A stretch of 64,000 bases of DNA from Alphaproteobacteria bacterium (GCA_033344895.1 JAWPMN010000001.1:2426001-2490000); one strand, 5' to 3'. Shown: positions 1-8,838, counted from the first letter of the stretch. A program made the numbers and translations. The notes: generated from the letters alone by a model not told the origin.

Positions 1-66
1 GTCATGGTGATCGAACCCGATGCGGGGTGTGTCTCAGACGCGCTCCGACGAATAGGAGGGGACACG

Positions 67-702
67 GTGACAGGCACGCGAGACAATCTCGCCCTGGAGA
101 CCTCAAGTCAGCCTGATCGCACGCCGGAGGAACTGGCGCGTCAGGCGCTTTATGCTTTTCTGACCCGGGCGCTGGCGCGCCCGCTCTCAGCGTCCGAACA
201 GACGGCGCTGTCTCCCTTCGTGAGTTCCGAAACCGACCTCGGCTCGGCAGCCGGCGCGCTTGTCGAAGCGTTGGGCACGGCGGAAGCGGCCAGCCTGTCG
301 CGCGAGTATCAGGACCTCTTCATCGGCGTCGGGCGCGGTGAGTTGCTGCCCTTCGCTTCGTACTACCTGACGGGTTTCCTGAACGAGAAGCCGCTGGCGG
401 AATTGCGGGGCGACATGCGTCGCCTGGGATTCGCGCGTCCGGCCTCGGTCAAGGAGCCGGAAGATCACATCGGATCGCTCTGTGACATCATGTGCCATCT
501 GATCGAAGGCACCGCGACGGGCGATTTCGACATCTACGATCAGGACCAGTTCTTTGCGGCCCATCTGAAACCCTGGGCCGGGAAATTCTTCGCCGATCTT
601 GAAAAGGCGAAGACAGCCGATGCGTACCGACATGTCGGTCGGATCGGTCGGATCTTCATGACGATCGAGGAACAGAGCTTCGGGATGATTGCCCGGGCAT
701 GA
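67..702 (+). CDS. TorD-family chaperone for formate dehydrogenase
   Basis: This is a cytoplasmic chaperone of the TorD/DmsD family, 211 residues, expected to hold the Mo-enzyme apoprotein until cofactor loading and Tat export. Visible family signatures are the YQDLFIGVG block followed by LPFASYYLTGF, and the later EPEDHIGSLCDIM block that matches the TorD EPxDHI motif. The frame is open back to position 4, but a strong AGGAGGGG ribosome site at 54-61 sits correctly before a GTG at 67, so I start there. It is the first gene of the formate dehydrogenase operon, which supports FDH alpha as its client. The specific client is inferred from context. Confidence 0.87.
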   Translation: MTGTRDNLALETSSQPDRTPEELARQALYAFLTRALARPLSASEQTALSPFVSSETDLGSAAGALVEALGTAEAASLSREYQDLFIGVGRGELLPFASYYLTGFLNEKPLAELRGDMRRLGFARPASVKEPEDHIGSLCDIMCHLIEGTATGDFDIYDQDQFFAAHLKPWAGKFFADLEKAKTADAYRHVGRIGRIFMTIEEQSFGMIARA

Positions 703-760
703 CCGCAGTCGGTGTGAGGGTTCTTTTTGGACCAACCCTTTTGAAAGGGAGGATGTCAGC

Positions 761-955
761 ATGAGCGATAAGGACGATAGCGTCAGCCGTCGCCAGTTCT
801 TCGGGGCCGCCGGAAAGGGCGCCGCCGTGGGAGCCGGTGCGGTAGCCGCCGCCATCGGTGTCGCCCCCGCACAGGCGGAGGAGATCATCGAAGGGGCGGG
901 CGACTATCGGGAATCCGCGCATGTGAAGACCTATTACGACCTCGCCCGGTTCTGA
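761..955 (+). CDS. Small twin-arginine signal protein of formate dehydrogenase locus (FdhX-like)
   Basis: A 64-residue protein made almost entirely of a Tat signal peptide: SRRQFFGAAGKG near residue 10, then an Ala/Gly/Val-rich hydrophobic stretch and an APAQAEE cleavage-like site, leaving about 30 mature residues. Proteins of this kind ('formate dehydrogenase region Tat target') recur just upstream of the FDH alpha subunit in proteobacteria; their exact role is not settled. AGGGAGGA at about 746-754 precedes the ATG at 761. It lies between the TorD-like chaperone and the catalytic subunit, in the same direction. Confidence 0.85.
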   Translation: MSDKDDSVSRRQFFGAAGKGAAVGAGAVAAAIGVAPAQAEEIIEGAGDYRESAHVKTYYDLARF

Positions 956-1109
956 TCGAGCCGGCGCGGGCCCGTCGCTAACGGGTCGGATGCGCAGCGT
1001 CCCGGGGACGCGAAACAGGTAGCGTTTTCGATATCGATAAAGGAGGGGCCGGACGGCCGGCGCAACAGGCGCTCGGACGGGACCGGTCAAAAAAAGGAAA
1101 GGGAGAGAC

Positions 1110-3992
1110 ATGCTCCGGAAAAAGACCAGCGGGGTTGCAAATGGCCCCCGTTCGGCAGCGGCCTTCACGGCCGTGTCCGGGAATGCGGTGGATCGACGTA
1201 CCTTCCTGAAGCGCTCGGGCCTGACGGCCGGCGGGATCGCGGTGGCTGCCGCGGCTCCGGCGGGGCTGATGACCAAGCGTGCGGAAGCGGCGAACGCGCC
1301 CGGCACCGGCGAGAATGTCCAGACCGTAAAATCGGTCTGCACGCATTGCTCCGTCGGCTGCACCGTCATGGCCGAGGTGGAAAACGGTGTTTGGACCGGG
1401 CAGGAGCCCGGCTTCGACAGCCCGTTCAATCTCGGTGCCCATTGTGCGAAAGGGGCTTCGGTCCGCGAGCACGCCCATGGCGAACGTCGGCTGAAATATC
1501 CGACCAAGCTGGTGGACGGAAAATGGACGCAGGTTTCCTGGGATCAGGCGATCGAGGAAATCGGCGACAAGATGCTCGAAATCCGTGAGCAGTCGGGACC
1601 GGATTCGGTCTATTGGCTGGGCTCCGCGAAGCACAATAACGAGCAGTCCTATCTGTTCCGGAAGTTCTACGCCTTCTGGGGGACCAATAACGGGGACCAC
1701 CAGGCGCGTATCTGTCACTCCACCACGGTCGCGGGTGTTGCCAACACCTGGGGCTATGGCGCGATGACGAACTCCTACAACGATATCCACAATTCGCGCG
1801 CCATCTTCCTGATCGGGGGCAACCCGGCGGAAGCGCATCCGGTCTCGCTGCTGCATCTGCTGCGGGCCAAGGAGATGAACAATGCGCCGATGATCGTGTG
1901 CGACCCGCGCTTCACGCGTACGGCCGCGCATGCCGACGAATATGTCCGGTTCCGCCCGGGCACCGATGTCGGCCTGGTCTGGGGTATCCTGTGGCACATC
2001 TTCGAGAACGGCTGGGAAGACAAGGAATTCATCCGCCAGCGTGTCTGGGGGATGGATCAGATCCGCACCGAGGTCGCCCGCTGGACTCCCGAGGAGACCG
2101 AACGTGTTACCGGCGTGCCGGGCTCGCAGCTGAAGCGTGTTGCGCGGACGCTGGTCAACAACCGTCCCGGCACCGTGATCTGGTGTATGGGCGGGACCCA
2201 ACATACAAACGGCAACAACAACACCCGGGCCTACTGCATCCTGCAGCTGGCGCTTGGGAACATGGGCAAGGCTGGCGGCGGAACGAACATTTTCCGCGGC
2301 CATGACAACGTGCAGGGAGCGACCGATCTGGGCGTGCTCTGTCACACCCTGCCCGGTTATTACGGCGTGAAGGCCGGTGCCTGGAAGCACTGGTCCCGAG
2401 TCTGGGACGTGGACTACGACTACATGGTCGGACGGTTCGCTTCCAAGGATCTGATGGAAACCGCTGGCTTCCCGGTGTCGCGCTGGATCGACGGCGTGCT
2501 GGAAGACAAGGAAAACGTCGACCAGCCGGACAATCTGCGGGCCATGGTGTTCTGGGGCCACGCCCCGAACTCGCAGACCCGTCTGCCGGAAATGAAGACG
2601 GCGATGGAAAAACTCGACCTGCTGGTCGTGGTGGATCCGTATCCGACGGTCTCGGCCGTGCTGCACGACCGCAAGGACGGCGTCTATCTGCTGCCGGCGG
2701 CGACGCAGTTCGAAACCTACGGCTCGGTGACGGCGTCCAACCGGTCGCTGCAATGGCGTGAGAAGGTGGTCGAACCGCTGTTCGAATCACTGCCGGACCA
2801 CACCATCATGTACAAGCTGGCCAAGAAGCTCGGCATGGCGGATGAGATGTTCAAGAACATCACCATCCAGGACAATGACGAGCCGCTGATCGAAGACATC
2901 ACGCGGGAGTTTAACCGCGGTATGTGGACGATCGGTTATACCGGTCAGTCGCCGGAACGTATGCGCAAGCATATGGAAAACCAGCATACCTTCGACCGGA
3001 CGACGCTTCAGGCGATCGGCGGTCCTTGCGACGGCGAATACTACGGTATGCCGTGGCCGTGCTGGGGGACGCCGGAAATGGGCCATCCGGGGACGCCGAT
3101 CCTGTACGATCCGTCCAAGCCGGTGGCCGAAGGCGGTCTGACCTTCCGGGCGCGCTTCGGCGTGGAACGGGACGGCGACAACCTGCTGGCCGAAGGCTCG
3201 TATTCCGTGGGATCGGAAATCCAGGACGGGTATCCGGAATTCACCATGCAGATGCTGATGGATCTCGGCTGGGACGGTGATCTGACCGCGGAGGAAAGAG
3301 CCGCGATCGATGCCGTTGCCGGTCCGAAGACGAACTGGAAGGTCGACCTGTCGGGCGGCATCCAGCGCGTTGCCATTCAGCACGGCTGCGCGCCCTTCGG
3401 GAACGCAAAGGCCCGCTGCGTGGTCTGGAACTTCCCGGACCCTGTGCCGACCCACCGCGAGCCGCTGTATACGCCGCGCCGCGATCTGGTGGCGGACTAT
3501 CCGACCTACGAGGATCGGAAGATGTACCGTCTGCCGACCCGCTATGCGTCGATCCAGCAGCAGGACTTCTCGAAGGACTTCCCGATCATCCTCACCTCCG
3601 GCCGGTTGGTCGAGTACGAGGGCGGCGGGGACGAAACGCGGTCCAATCCGTGGCTTGCGGAACTGCAGCAGGACATGTTCGTCGAAATCAATCCGCGTGA
3701 TGCCAACAATCTGGGCATCAAGGATGGCGATCGTGTCTGGGTGCACAGTCCCGAAGGCGCCAAGGTCAACGTCATGGCGATGGTGACCGAACGTGTCGGC
3801 AATAGCGTGGTCTTCATGCCGTTCCATTTCGGTGGCTGGTACCAGGGTCAGGACCTCCGCGAAAAATATCCGGCAGGGGCGGATCCCTATGTGTTGGGTG
3901 AATCGTCGAACACGGCCCAGACCTATGGGTACGACTCGGTGACCAACATGCAGGAGACCAAGTGTACCCTGTGCCGGATCGAACGCGCTTAA
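1110..3992 (+). CDS. fdhA: Formate dehydrogenase alpha subunit, Cys-type Mo/W-bis-MGD catalytic subunit
   Basis: Oxidises formate to CO2 in the periplasm. The 960-residue protein opens with a Tat signal (DRRTFLKRSG, Arg29-Arg30, then a hydrophobic stretch), so it is exported folded. A [4Fe-4S] site follows at Cys77, Cys80, Cys84 and Cys112. The catalytic position is ARICHSTTVAG, with Cys202-His203, so this is a cysteine enzyme and not a selenocysteine one. The C-terminal molybdopterin dinucleotide-binding domain is present (TSGRLVEYEGGG to VFMPFHFGGWY). The ribosome site AAAGGAAAGGGAGAG immediately precedes the ATG. Electrons should pass to the four-cluster subunit encoded 16 bp downstream. 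Whether the metal is Mo or W cannot be read from the sequence. Confidence 0.95.
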   Translation: MLRKKTSGVANGPRSAAAFTAVSGNAVDRRTFLKRSGLTAGGIAVAAAAPAGLMTKRAEAANAPGTGENVQTVKSVCTHCSVGCTVMAEVENGVWTGQEPGFDSPFNLGAHCAKGASVREHAHGERRLKYPTKLVDGKWTQVSWDQAIEEIGDKMLEIREQSGPDSVYWLGSAKHNNEQSYLFRKFYAFWGTNNGDHQARICHSTTVAGVANTWGYGAMTNSYNDIHNSRAIFLIGGNPAEAHPVSLLHLLRAKEMNNAPMIVCDPRFTRTAAHADEYVRFRPGTDVGLVWGILWHIFENGWEDKEFIRQRVWGMDQIRTEVARWTPEETERVTGVPGSQLKRVARTLVNNRPGTVIWCMGGTQHTNGNNNTRAYCILQLALGNMGKAGGGTNIFRGHDNVQGATDLGVLCHTLPGYYGVKAGAWKHWSRVWDVDYDYMVGRFASKDLMETAGFPVSRWIDGVLEDKENVDQPDNLRAMVFWGHAPNSQTRLPEMKTAMEKLDLLVVVDPYPTVSAVLHDRKDGVYLLPAATQFETYGSVTASNRSLQWREKVVEPLFESLPDHTIMYKLAKKLGMADEMFKNITIQDNDEPLIEDITREFNRGMWTIGYTGQSPERMRKHMENQHTFDRTTLQAIGGPCDGEYYGMPWPCWGTPEMGHPGTPILYDPSKPVAEGGLTFRARFGVERDGDNLLAEGSYSVGSEIQDGYPEFTMQMLMDLGWDGDLTAEERAAIDAVAGPKTNWKVDLSGGIQRVAIQHGCAPFGNAKARCVVWNFPDPVPTHREPLYTPRRDLVADYPTYEDRKMYRLPTRYASIQQQDFSKDFPIILTSGRLVEYEGGGDETRSNPWLAELQQDMFVEINPRDANNLGIKDGDRVWVHSPEGAKVNVMAMVTERVGNSVVFMPFHFGGWYQGQDLREKYPAGADPYVLGESSNTAQTYGYDSVTNMQETKCTLCRIERA

Positions 3993-4008
3993 GAGGGAGG
4001 ACTGAACT

Positions 4009-4602
4009 ATGGCACGTATGAAATTCCTCTGCGACGCGGAACGCTGCATCGAATGCAACGCCTGCGTCACGGCGTGCAAGAACGAGCATGAGGTCCCGTG
4101 GGGGATCAATCGCCGGCGGGTCGTCACCATCAACGACGGCAAGCCGGGCGAGCGGTCCATCTCGGTCGCCTGCATGCATTGTTCGGATGCGCCGTGCATG
4201 GCGGTTTGCCCGGTGGATTGCTTCTACCAGACCGAAGAAGGTGTGGTGCTGCACTCCAAGGATCTGTGCATCGGCTGCGGATACTGCTTCTACGCATGTC
4301 CGTTCGGTGCGCCTCAGTATCCTCAGGCGGGCAACTTCGGAAGCCGCGGCAAGATGGACAAATGCACCTTCTGCGCCGGCGGCCCCGAGGACAACATGTC
4401 TCAGGCGGAGTACCAGAAATACGGTCGCAACCGTCTGGCCGAAGGCAAGTTGCCGCTTTGCGCGGAAATGTGTTCCACAAAGGCCCTTCTCGCGGGCGAT
4501 GGGGATGTCATCTCCGACATCTACCGCGAACGCGTGGTGTCTCGCGGCTTCGGCTCGGGCGCCTGGGGCTGGGGCACGGCCTACGAGCAGAAAGGTACCT
4601 GA
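4009..4602 (+). CDS. fdhB: Formate dehydrogenase beta subunit, four [4Fe-4S] ferredoxin
   Basis: Electron-transfer subunit of 197 residues carrying electrons from FDH alpha to the membrane cytochrome b. Four cluster motifs are visible: Cys13/16/19/23, Cys55/58/63/67, Cys87/90/93/97 and Cys119/122/151/155. This matches the NrfC/HybA/FdnH-like subunit pattern. No signal peptide or C-terminal membrane anchor is present, so it probably travels with the Tat-exported alpha subunit and docks on the gamma subunit. It starts 16 bp after fdhA behind GAGGGAGG. A strong intrinsic terminator follows its stop codon, before the rest of the operon. Confidence 0.94.
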   Translation: MARMKFLCDAERCIECNACVTACKNEHEVPWGINRRRVVTINDGKPGERSISVACMHCSDAPCMAVCPVDCFYQTEEGVVLHSKDLCIGCGYCFYACPFGAPQYPQAGNFGSRGKMDKCTFCAGGPEDNMSQAEYQKYGRNRLAEGKLPLCAEMCSTKALLAGDGDVISDIYRERVVSRGFGSGAWGWGTAYEQKGT

Positions 4603-4673
4603 TCGCGTCATCGGCGTGCCGTCCCGGGCTGTGTACCGGGCGGCACAATGATGGCCGGTTGATGCCGTCTCTG

Positions 4674-4712
4674 GAGGCGTCGGTGGCCGGTCCGGTTCCG
4701 GCGCCTCTTTTT
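4674..4712 (+). terminator. Intrinsic terminator inside the fdh operon
   Basis: GAGGCGTCGG (4674-4683) pairs with CCGGCGCCTC (4698-4707) through one T-G wobble, giving a 10-bp stem, directly followed by TTTTT (4708-4712). It points in the direction of the operon and lies between fdhB and the lipoprotein and cytochrome b genes. It probably lowers transcription of the downstream genes relative to alpha and beta; complete termination would require a promoter after 4712, and I see no obvious one. Confidence 0.8.
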
Positions 4713-4765
4713 CCAGGACATGCGGCCGTCCGCCGCCCCTGAAAAACGAAGGTCGATCGATACCC

Positions 4766-4969
4766 ATGCAGTACCGACACATCAATCGCTCCCTGCTTCT
4801 GATTGCTGGAACGGCAGCTGTACTTTTTACGGCGGGTTGCCGGGAAGAAGAGCAGGACCGCATCAAATTCTTCGAGCCGGGCGTCTATCAGGGCCAGCAG
4901 GATTCGGCATTGAGCGAAGACACGCTCGATGCCCTGCGCGGCCGCGCCAGTCAGCAGAAGTCTCCCTGA
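4766..4969 (+). CDS. Small lipoprotein of formate dehydrogenase operon
   Basis: A 67-residue predicted lipoprotein: basic N-terminus, hydrophobic segment LLLIAGTAAVLF, then a TAGC lipobox with Cys25 as the acylated residue. The mature part of about 43 residues is acidic and polar with no recognised domain. It lies between the terminator that follows fdhB and the cytochrome b subunit gene, in the same direction. It may be an assembly or anchoring accessory for the periplasmic enzyme; that is inference from position only. Its short length makes family assignment unreliable. Confidence 0.72.
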   Translation: MQYRHINRSLLLIAGTAAVLFTAGCREEEQDRIKFFEPGVYQGQQDSALSEDTLDALRGRASQQKSP

Positions 4970-5045
4970 CATATCGGGGACAGTCATCAAAAGCGCCGGG
5001 CAGGCGCGCCCGCGGCAGCCATGCCGCCGGATCATGGAGGTTGGG

Positions 5046-6092
5046 ATGAAAGGCATGAGATTTCATCTGGTCGCGTTGACCGTTCTGGCGGCTGTGCTTT
5101 ACCTGGCGCCGCAGGCATTCCCCGGTACCGGTGAAGCCTTGGCGCAGGCCCAGGGGCAGGTTCCGGGCGATGCGCTCGGCAGTTCCAGCGACTCCGAACT
5201 CTGGCGGGCCATTCGAGCCGGCGAAGGAAACCTGATTCAGGCGGAAGGCAGCACATGGCGGGCGCTGCGGAACGGTCCGCTGTCGACCTATGGTGTCTGG
5301 GCCGTGGCCGGCATGTTGTTTCTGCTCGCCGCGTTTTTCCTGTTCCGCGGTCGCATCAAGATCGAACATGGACCCGCGGGCACGACGATCGAGCGTTTCA
5401 ATCTGATCGAACGGTGTGGTCATTGGTTGACCGCAGGCTCCTTCATCATTCTGGCGATCACCGGCCTGAACATTCTGTACGGCCGCTACATCCTGATTCC
5501 CGTGATTGGAAAGGACGCGTTCGCGACGATTTCACTGGCGGGGAAATGGGTCCATAACTGGGTCGCCTTCGCCTTCATGGTCGGGCTGGTCATGATCTTC
5601 GTCATGTGGGTCGTCCACAACATTCCGAACCGGCATGATCTGAAATGGATCGCCCAGGCAGGGGGGCTGTTCTCCAAGGGCACCCATCCCCCGGCGAAAA
5701 AGTTCAATGCCGGCCAGAAGATCGTTTTCTGGATCACGATCCTTGGCGGTCTTTCGCTCAGCCTCTCCGGTTGGGCGCTGCTGGATCCGTTCACGACAAC
5801 CATGTTCGCCGACACCTTTGCCCTGCTGAATGTGTTCGGGCTGGGGCTGCCCACCGACCTGACACCGATGCAGGAACAGCAACTGGCGCAGCTTTGGCAT
5901 TCGGTCGTGTCGATGTTCATGATCGCGGTGATCCTTGCGCATATCTATATCGGATCCCTGGGCATGGAAGGCGCATTCGACGCCATGGGCAGCGGACAGG
6001 TCGACCTGAACTGGGCGAAGGAGCACCATTCCCTCTGGGTCGAAGAAATGCAGTCCAAGCAGTCATCCGGACAGCACGCGCCAGCCGAGTAA
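5046..6092 (+). CDS. fdhC: Formate dehydrogenase gamma subunit, cytochrome b556
   Basis: Membrane diheme cytochrome b that takes electrons from FDH beta and reduces quinone. The 348-residue protein has an N-terminal signal-like hydrophobic segment, a periplasmic stretch of about 50 residues, and then about five membrane spans: one near 84-100 plus the four-helix heme-binding core. Candidate heme ligands are His126 (RCGHWLTAGSF), His170, His285 and His299. The frame is open further upstream, but GGAGG at 5036-5040 with proper spacing selects the ATG at 5046. The long N-terminal extension is typical of the FdoI/FdhC type found outside enterics. Confidence 0.9.
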   Translation: MKGMRFHLVALTVLAAVLYLAPQAFPGTGEALAQAQGQVPGDALGSSSDSELWRAIRAGEGNLIQAEGSTWRALRNGPLSTYGVWAVAGMLFLLAAFFLFRGRIKIEHGPAGTTIERFNLIERCGHWLTAGSFIILAITGLNILYGRYILIPVIGKDAFATISLAGKWVHNWVAFAFMVGLVMIFVMWVVHNIPNRHDLKWIAQAGGLFSKGTHPPAKKFNAGQKIVFWITILGGLSLSLSGWALLDPFTTTMFADTFALLNVFGLGLPTDLTPMQEQQLAQLWHSVVSMFMIAVILAHIYIGSLGMEGAFDAMGSGQVDLNWAKEHHSLWVEEMQSKQSSGQHAPAE

Positions 6093-6135
6093 CGACGAGG
6101 GGCGGTACCGCAGTCATGAGCGGGAGAGCGTTTTC

Positions 6136-7494
6136 ATGACCGGCAAAGTGTCGCGCTCTGTCGCTCTGGCGGTTGCCTGCATGATTGTTGGCCTGTGCCT
6201 GGGCCGCATCGGATCGGCCCAGGCGGACTTCATCGGTCACGGCGCGCCAGTGCGCGATGTGGTCCTGTCACCGGACGGGCAATTTGCCGCCACGGCAGGA
6301 TTCGACGATCTGGCCATTTTGTGGTCGGTGGACAGCCGTGAGCAGTTGACCCGGTTCTATGGCCATGAGGCGGGGGTGAACGCCGTCGCCTTCCTGCCGG
6401 CCGCGGCAGGCGCAGAGCGACCGCGTGTCGTGACGGCCAGCGATGATGGAACCGCCCGTATCTGGAACGGCGATACGGGTCGGGAATTGCTCACCCTCTC
6501 CGGACACACCAAGAAAGTGGTTGCCGTCGCGGCTTCGCCGGACGGGAAACTGGTGGCAACGGCATCCTGGGACCGTACGGTGCGCCTTTGGGACGCGGAA
6601 ACAGGCCGGTCGTTGCAGGTGCTCGAGGGCCATGACAACAGCGTCAACGATCTGGTTTTCTCCCCGGATGGTGCGGACGTCATTTCGGCGGGCTATGACG
6701 GCGATGTCTGGATCTGGCCCCTGAAGGAAGGGGAGCCTTTCCGCTTCTCCCGTGTCGGATTCCCCATCAATGCCCTGGCGATTTCCGGGGATGGGGCGAC
6801 ACTGGTTACCGGTTCCGCCGACAAGACGGTTCGCGTCTGGAACCGCGAGACAGGCGAGATGACCCGTGAACTGGTGGAACCCCATGATGGCGCGGTGCTG
6901 ACCGTTGCCGTATCCCGGGACGGTCGTGCGATCGCGTCCGGCGGGGTCGGCGGAACGCTGCTGATCTGGGACGGGGAAACTGCGCCGCGCATATCCCTGC
7001 AGATCGAGCATTACCGAGCAGTCTGGGCGCTGGATTTTGCACCGGACGGACGTCACATCTACGCGGCGGGCATCGATTCCGTCGTGCGCGCCTGGCGTAC
7101 TGCCGATGGACAGTCTGTCATTGGGGAGGCCACCCGTTTCCGCCCCGTCGAGCGGGTGTCTCGCGCCTTGGCGGACTCTCAGGACCCGGTGGAGCGCGGC
7201 AGCTTCCAGTTCCGCAAATGCGCAATATGCCATGCCCTGGAAGATGGCGGCCCGCCACGGTCAGGGCCCAGCCTTGCCGGATTGTTCGGCCGACGGGCCG
7301 GGACGCATCCGGGATACGACTTTTCCGATGCCCTGGATGGCAGCGATGTGATCTGGACGGAGGAAACGGTTGATCTGTTGTTCGACATCGGGCCGGACAA
7401 GATGTTCCCCGGCACCAAGATGCCCGTGCAGCGCCTGACTGACCCGCGCGACAGGCGTGATCTTGTCGAGTTCCTGAAGCAGGCGACGGACTGA
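6136..7494 (+). CDS. Secreted WD40 beta-propeller fused to class I cytochrome c
   Basis: A 452-residue two-domain protein. Residues 1-30 form a Sec-type signal peptide ending AQA. Residues about 31-325 contain seven WD40 blades, visible as the repeated W at LW62-63, IW109-110, LW151-152, IW193-194, VW234-235, IW277-278 and AW319-320. Residues about 352-452 are a mitochondrial-type cytochrome c: heme site CAICH (Cys362, Cys365, His366), GPSLAGLFGRRAG, and PGTKM with Met429 as the likely axial ligand. It starts 43 bp after fdhC and looks like the last gene of the operon. The heme domain could accept electrons in the periplasm, with the propeller as a docking surface; this is inference. Confidence 0.87.
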   Translation: MTGKVSRSVALAVACMIVGLCLGRIGSAQADFIGHGAPVRDVVLSPDGQFAATAGFDDLAILWSVDSREQLTRFYGHEAGVNAVAFLPAAAGAERPRVVTASDDGTARIWNGDTGRELLTLSGHTKKVVAVAASPDGKLVATASWDRTVRLWDAETGRSLQVLEGHDNSVNDLVFSPDGADVISAGYDGDVWIWPLKEGEPFRFSRVGFPINALAISGDGATLVTGSADKTVRVWNRETGEMTRELVEPHDGAVLTVAVSRDGRAIASGGVGGTLLIWDGETAPRISLQIEHYRAVWALDFAPDGRHIYAAGIDSVVRAWRTADGQSVIGEATRFRPVERVSRALADSQDPVERGSFQFRKCAICHALEDGGPPRSGPSLAGLFGRRAGTHPGYDFSDALDGSDVIWTEETVDLLFDIGPDKMFPGTKMPVQRLTDPRDRRDLVEFLKQATD

Positions 7495-7566
7495 CACAAG
7501 CCCGGGAGAGCTGGTTTCGGCTCGGTTGTCACGGAACTTTCCCATTCATTTTATGATTTTGTTAAC

Positions 7567-7598
7567 GCTCCCCCTGATAGTCAGTTATCGGGGCGAGC
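7567..7598 (+). repeat. Stem-loop in the leader of the 7618 gene
   Basis: GCTC-CCCC-TGATA pairs with TATC-GGGG-C-GAGC around a short loop, ending about 20 bp before the start codon at 7618. No run of T follows, so it is not a good intrinsic terminator for the preceding WD40-cytochrome c gene. It could instead influence translation or stability of the following mRNA. The preceding stretch (about 7545-7566) is AT-rich and may contain a promoter, but no convincing -35/-10 pair is visible. Confidence 0.4.
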
Positions 7599-7617
7599 GG
7601 GATCAAACCGATGAGAA

Positions 7618-8838
7618 ATGACTGTGACACCGGAACAAACGAAATTCGTAGATTCGACCGTTTCCGCCCTGCGCGCTCAACTGGGGGACTGTTCAGCTGA
7701 CGAGAAGCGGGGAGTCCTGGAAGAACTTCTGTCCCTGCTTCGGCAATTGAAGACGTCCCGCCATCCTGCGGCGGCGCCGCTGGCCGCTGCGGTTGGCCGC
7801 GACATCATCCCACTCTTCGAAGCAGGATCGGAGGCATCGGACCGCTACCAGTTCGAGCTGGAGGAAACGCGCGTGGCGGACATCGTCGCACGTCATGCAG
7901 CCGGTTCCATGAGCGTGTTCCGCGCCACGGACTACATCAAGGACCCACTGCCCTACGCGGCGGCCTTCCGGTTCTGGCAGCCGCCCTGCTTCATGAGCCC
8001 CGACTTCGAAGACGGGCTGCGCGACCTCTTTCTCGATGTCCTGCGGACCGCCGGACGCACCCAACTGGCGGAAGCCAATTTCTACAAACCCCTTGCCGAA
8101 GCCGCCGGTGACGAAGTCGCTCTGGAAAGCGTGGCGGAAAATATTCGCCCGAACGCGGTCCGGTTCCTCATGGATACGATGGCCGGCATTCGGAAAAACG
8201 ACCGGCCGTACCAGTATCTTTGCCTGGAACGGCTCAAATCGCATTCGATCCGGAATCGCTACCACCTCTACAACGATCTCGACTTCGCCTTCCTGGAATC
8301 GGTGATCCAACTGCCTGAAATTCAAGTGCAGCGGATCCACAAGAAGGTACAGGAAGCCTGGGACCAGGACCTTTCGCGCGAACAGTTTGTCGCCGAATTG
8401 GAATCTCTCGAGGCGGAATCGGATTCATACATCCTCGACTGTGCAATCCTGTCGGCCTTCTATCATCGACAGGGATGCCGCATGGATTTCAGCGCCCTTT
8501 ACCACACCCTGATCGGGGCGGAACGCAGCATCGAAGTCGCACAGTCGTTGCGGGTGGTGCTGACCGGTGAGTTGATGCGTATTCCCAATCGTCTGGCCTA
8601 TGAACTGGCCGAAGGGGACGAGGGACAGGCGGCCGATCGATTTGATTTGCTGGTGGCGGTGCTGGCCGCGATCGGCAAGGCGGAATTGCCGGGGCTCGAG
8701 GATCAGATCCTGGCGTTGATCTGGGGGCGCGACGACCTGCGTGAACTGATTGACTGGATCAATCGGGGCTGCCCGGCCGAGGATCTGCCGAAGCTTCTTG
8801 AAGTCGCCCCGGAAACGGCGCAGCGCAAACAGGCTTAG
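7618..8838 (+). CDS. Conserved-looking hypothetical protein, mostly helical
   Basis: I do not recognise this 406-residue protein. It has no signal peptide, no membrane span and no obvious nucleotide- or metal-binding motif, and is predicted soluble and largely alpha-helical. Aromatic-rich patches such as AFRFWQPPCFMSPDF, PYQYLCLERL and YHLYNDLDFAFLE suggest a folded globular enzyme or scaffold. Base composition and codon usage look like the neighbours. It starts with ATG at 7618 with only a weak ribosome site and is preceded by a stem-loop leader. It stands apart from the fdh operon by 123 bp and is probably transcribed separately. Confidence 0.7.
   Translation: MTVTPEQTKFVDSTVSALRAQLGDCSADEKRGVLEELLSLLRQLKTSRHPAAAPLAAAVGRDIIPLFEAGSEASDRYQFELEETRVADIVARHAAGSMSVFRATDYIKDPLPYAAAFRFWQPPCFMSPDFEDGLRDLFLDVLRTAGRTQLAEANFYKPLAEAAGDEVALESVAENIRPNAVRFLMDTMAGIRKNDRPYQYLCLERLKSHSIRNRYHLYNDLDFAFLESVIQLPEIQVQRIHKKVQEAWDQDLSREQFVAELESLEAESDSYILDCAILSAFYHRQGCRMDFSALYHTLIGAERSIEVAQSLRVVLTGELMRIPNRLAYELAEGDEGQAADRFDLLVAVLAAIGKAELPGLEDQILALIWGRDDLRELIDWINRGCPAEDLPKLLEVAPETAQRKQA

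Noticed and set aside
4-66. Extension of the TorD-like gene upstream to position 4
   Set aside because: The extension lacks similarity to the family and has no ribosome site, whereas the GTG at 67 has a strong one.
717-742. Weak hairpin AGGGTT/AACCCT with TTTT between the TorD-like gene and the small Tat gene
   Set aside because: Only a 6-bp stem; too weak to call a terminator in an operon.
978-2753. Long minus-strand open frame of 591 codons opposite fdhA
   Set aside because: Fully inside the confident fdhA gene, with Arg/His/Pro-rich shadow composition and no recognisable domain.
2787-4199. Minus-strand open frame of 470 codons opposite fdhA/fdhB
   Set aside because: Shadow of two confident genes on the other strand; composition is typical of a high-GC antisense frame.
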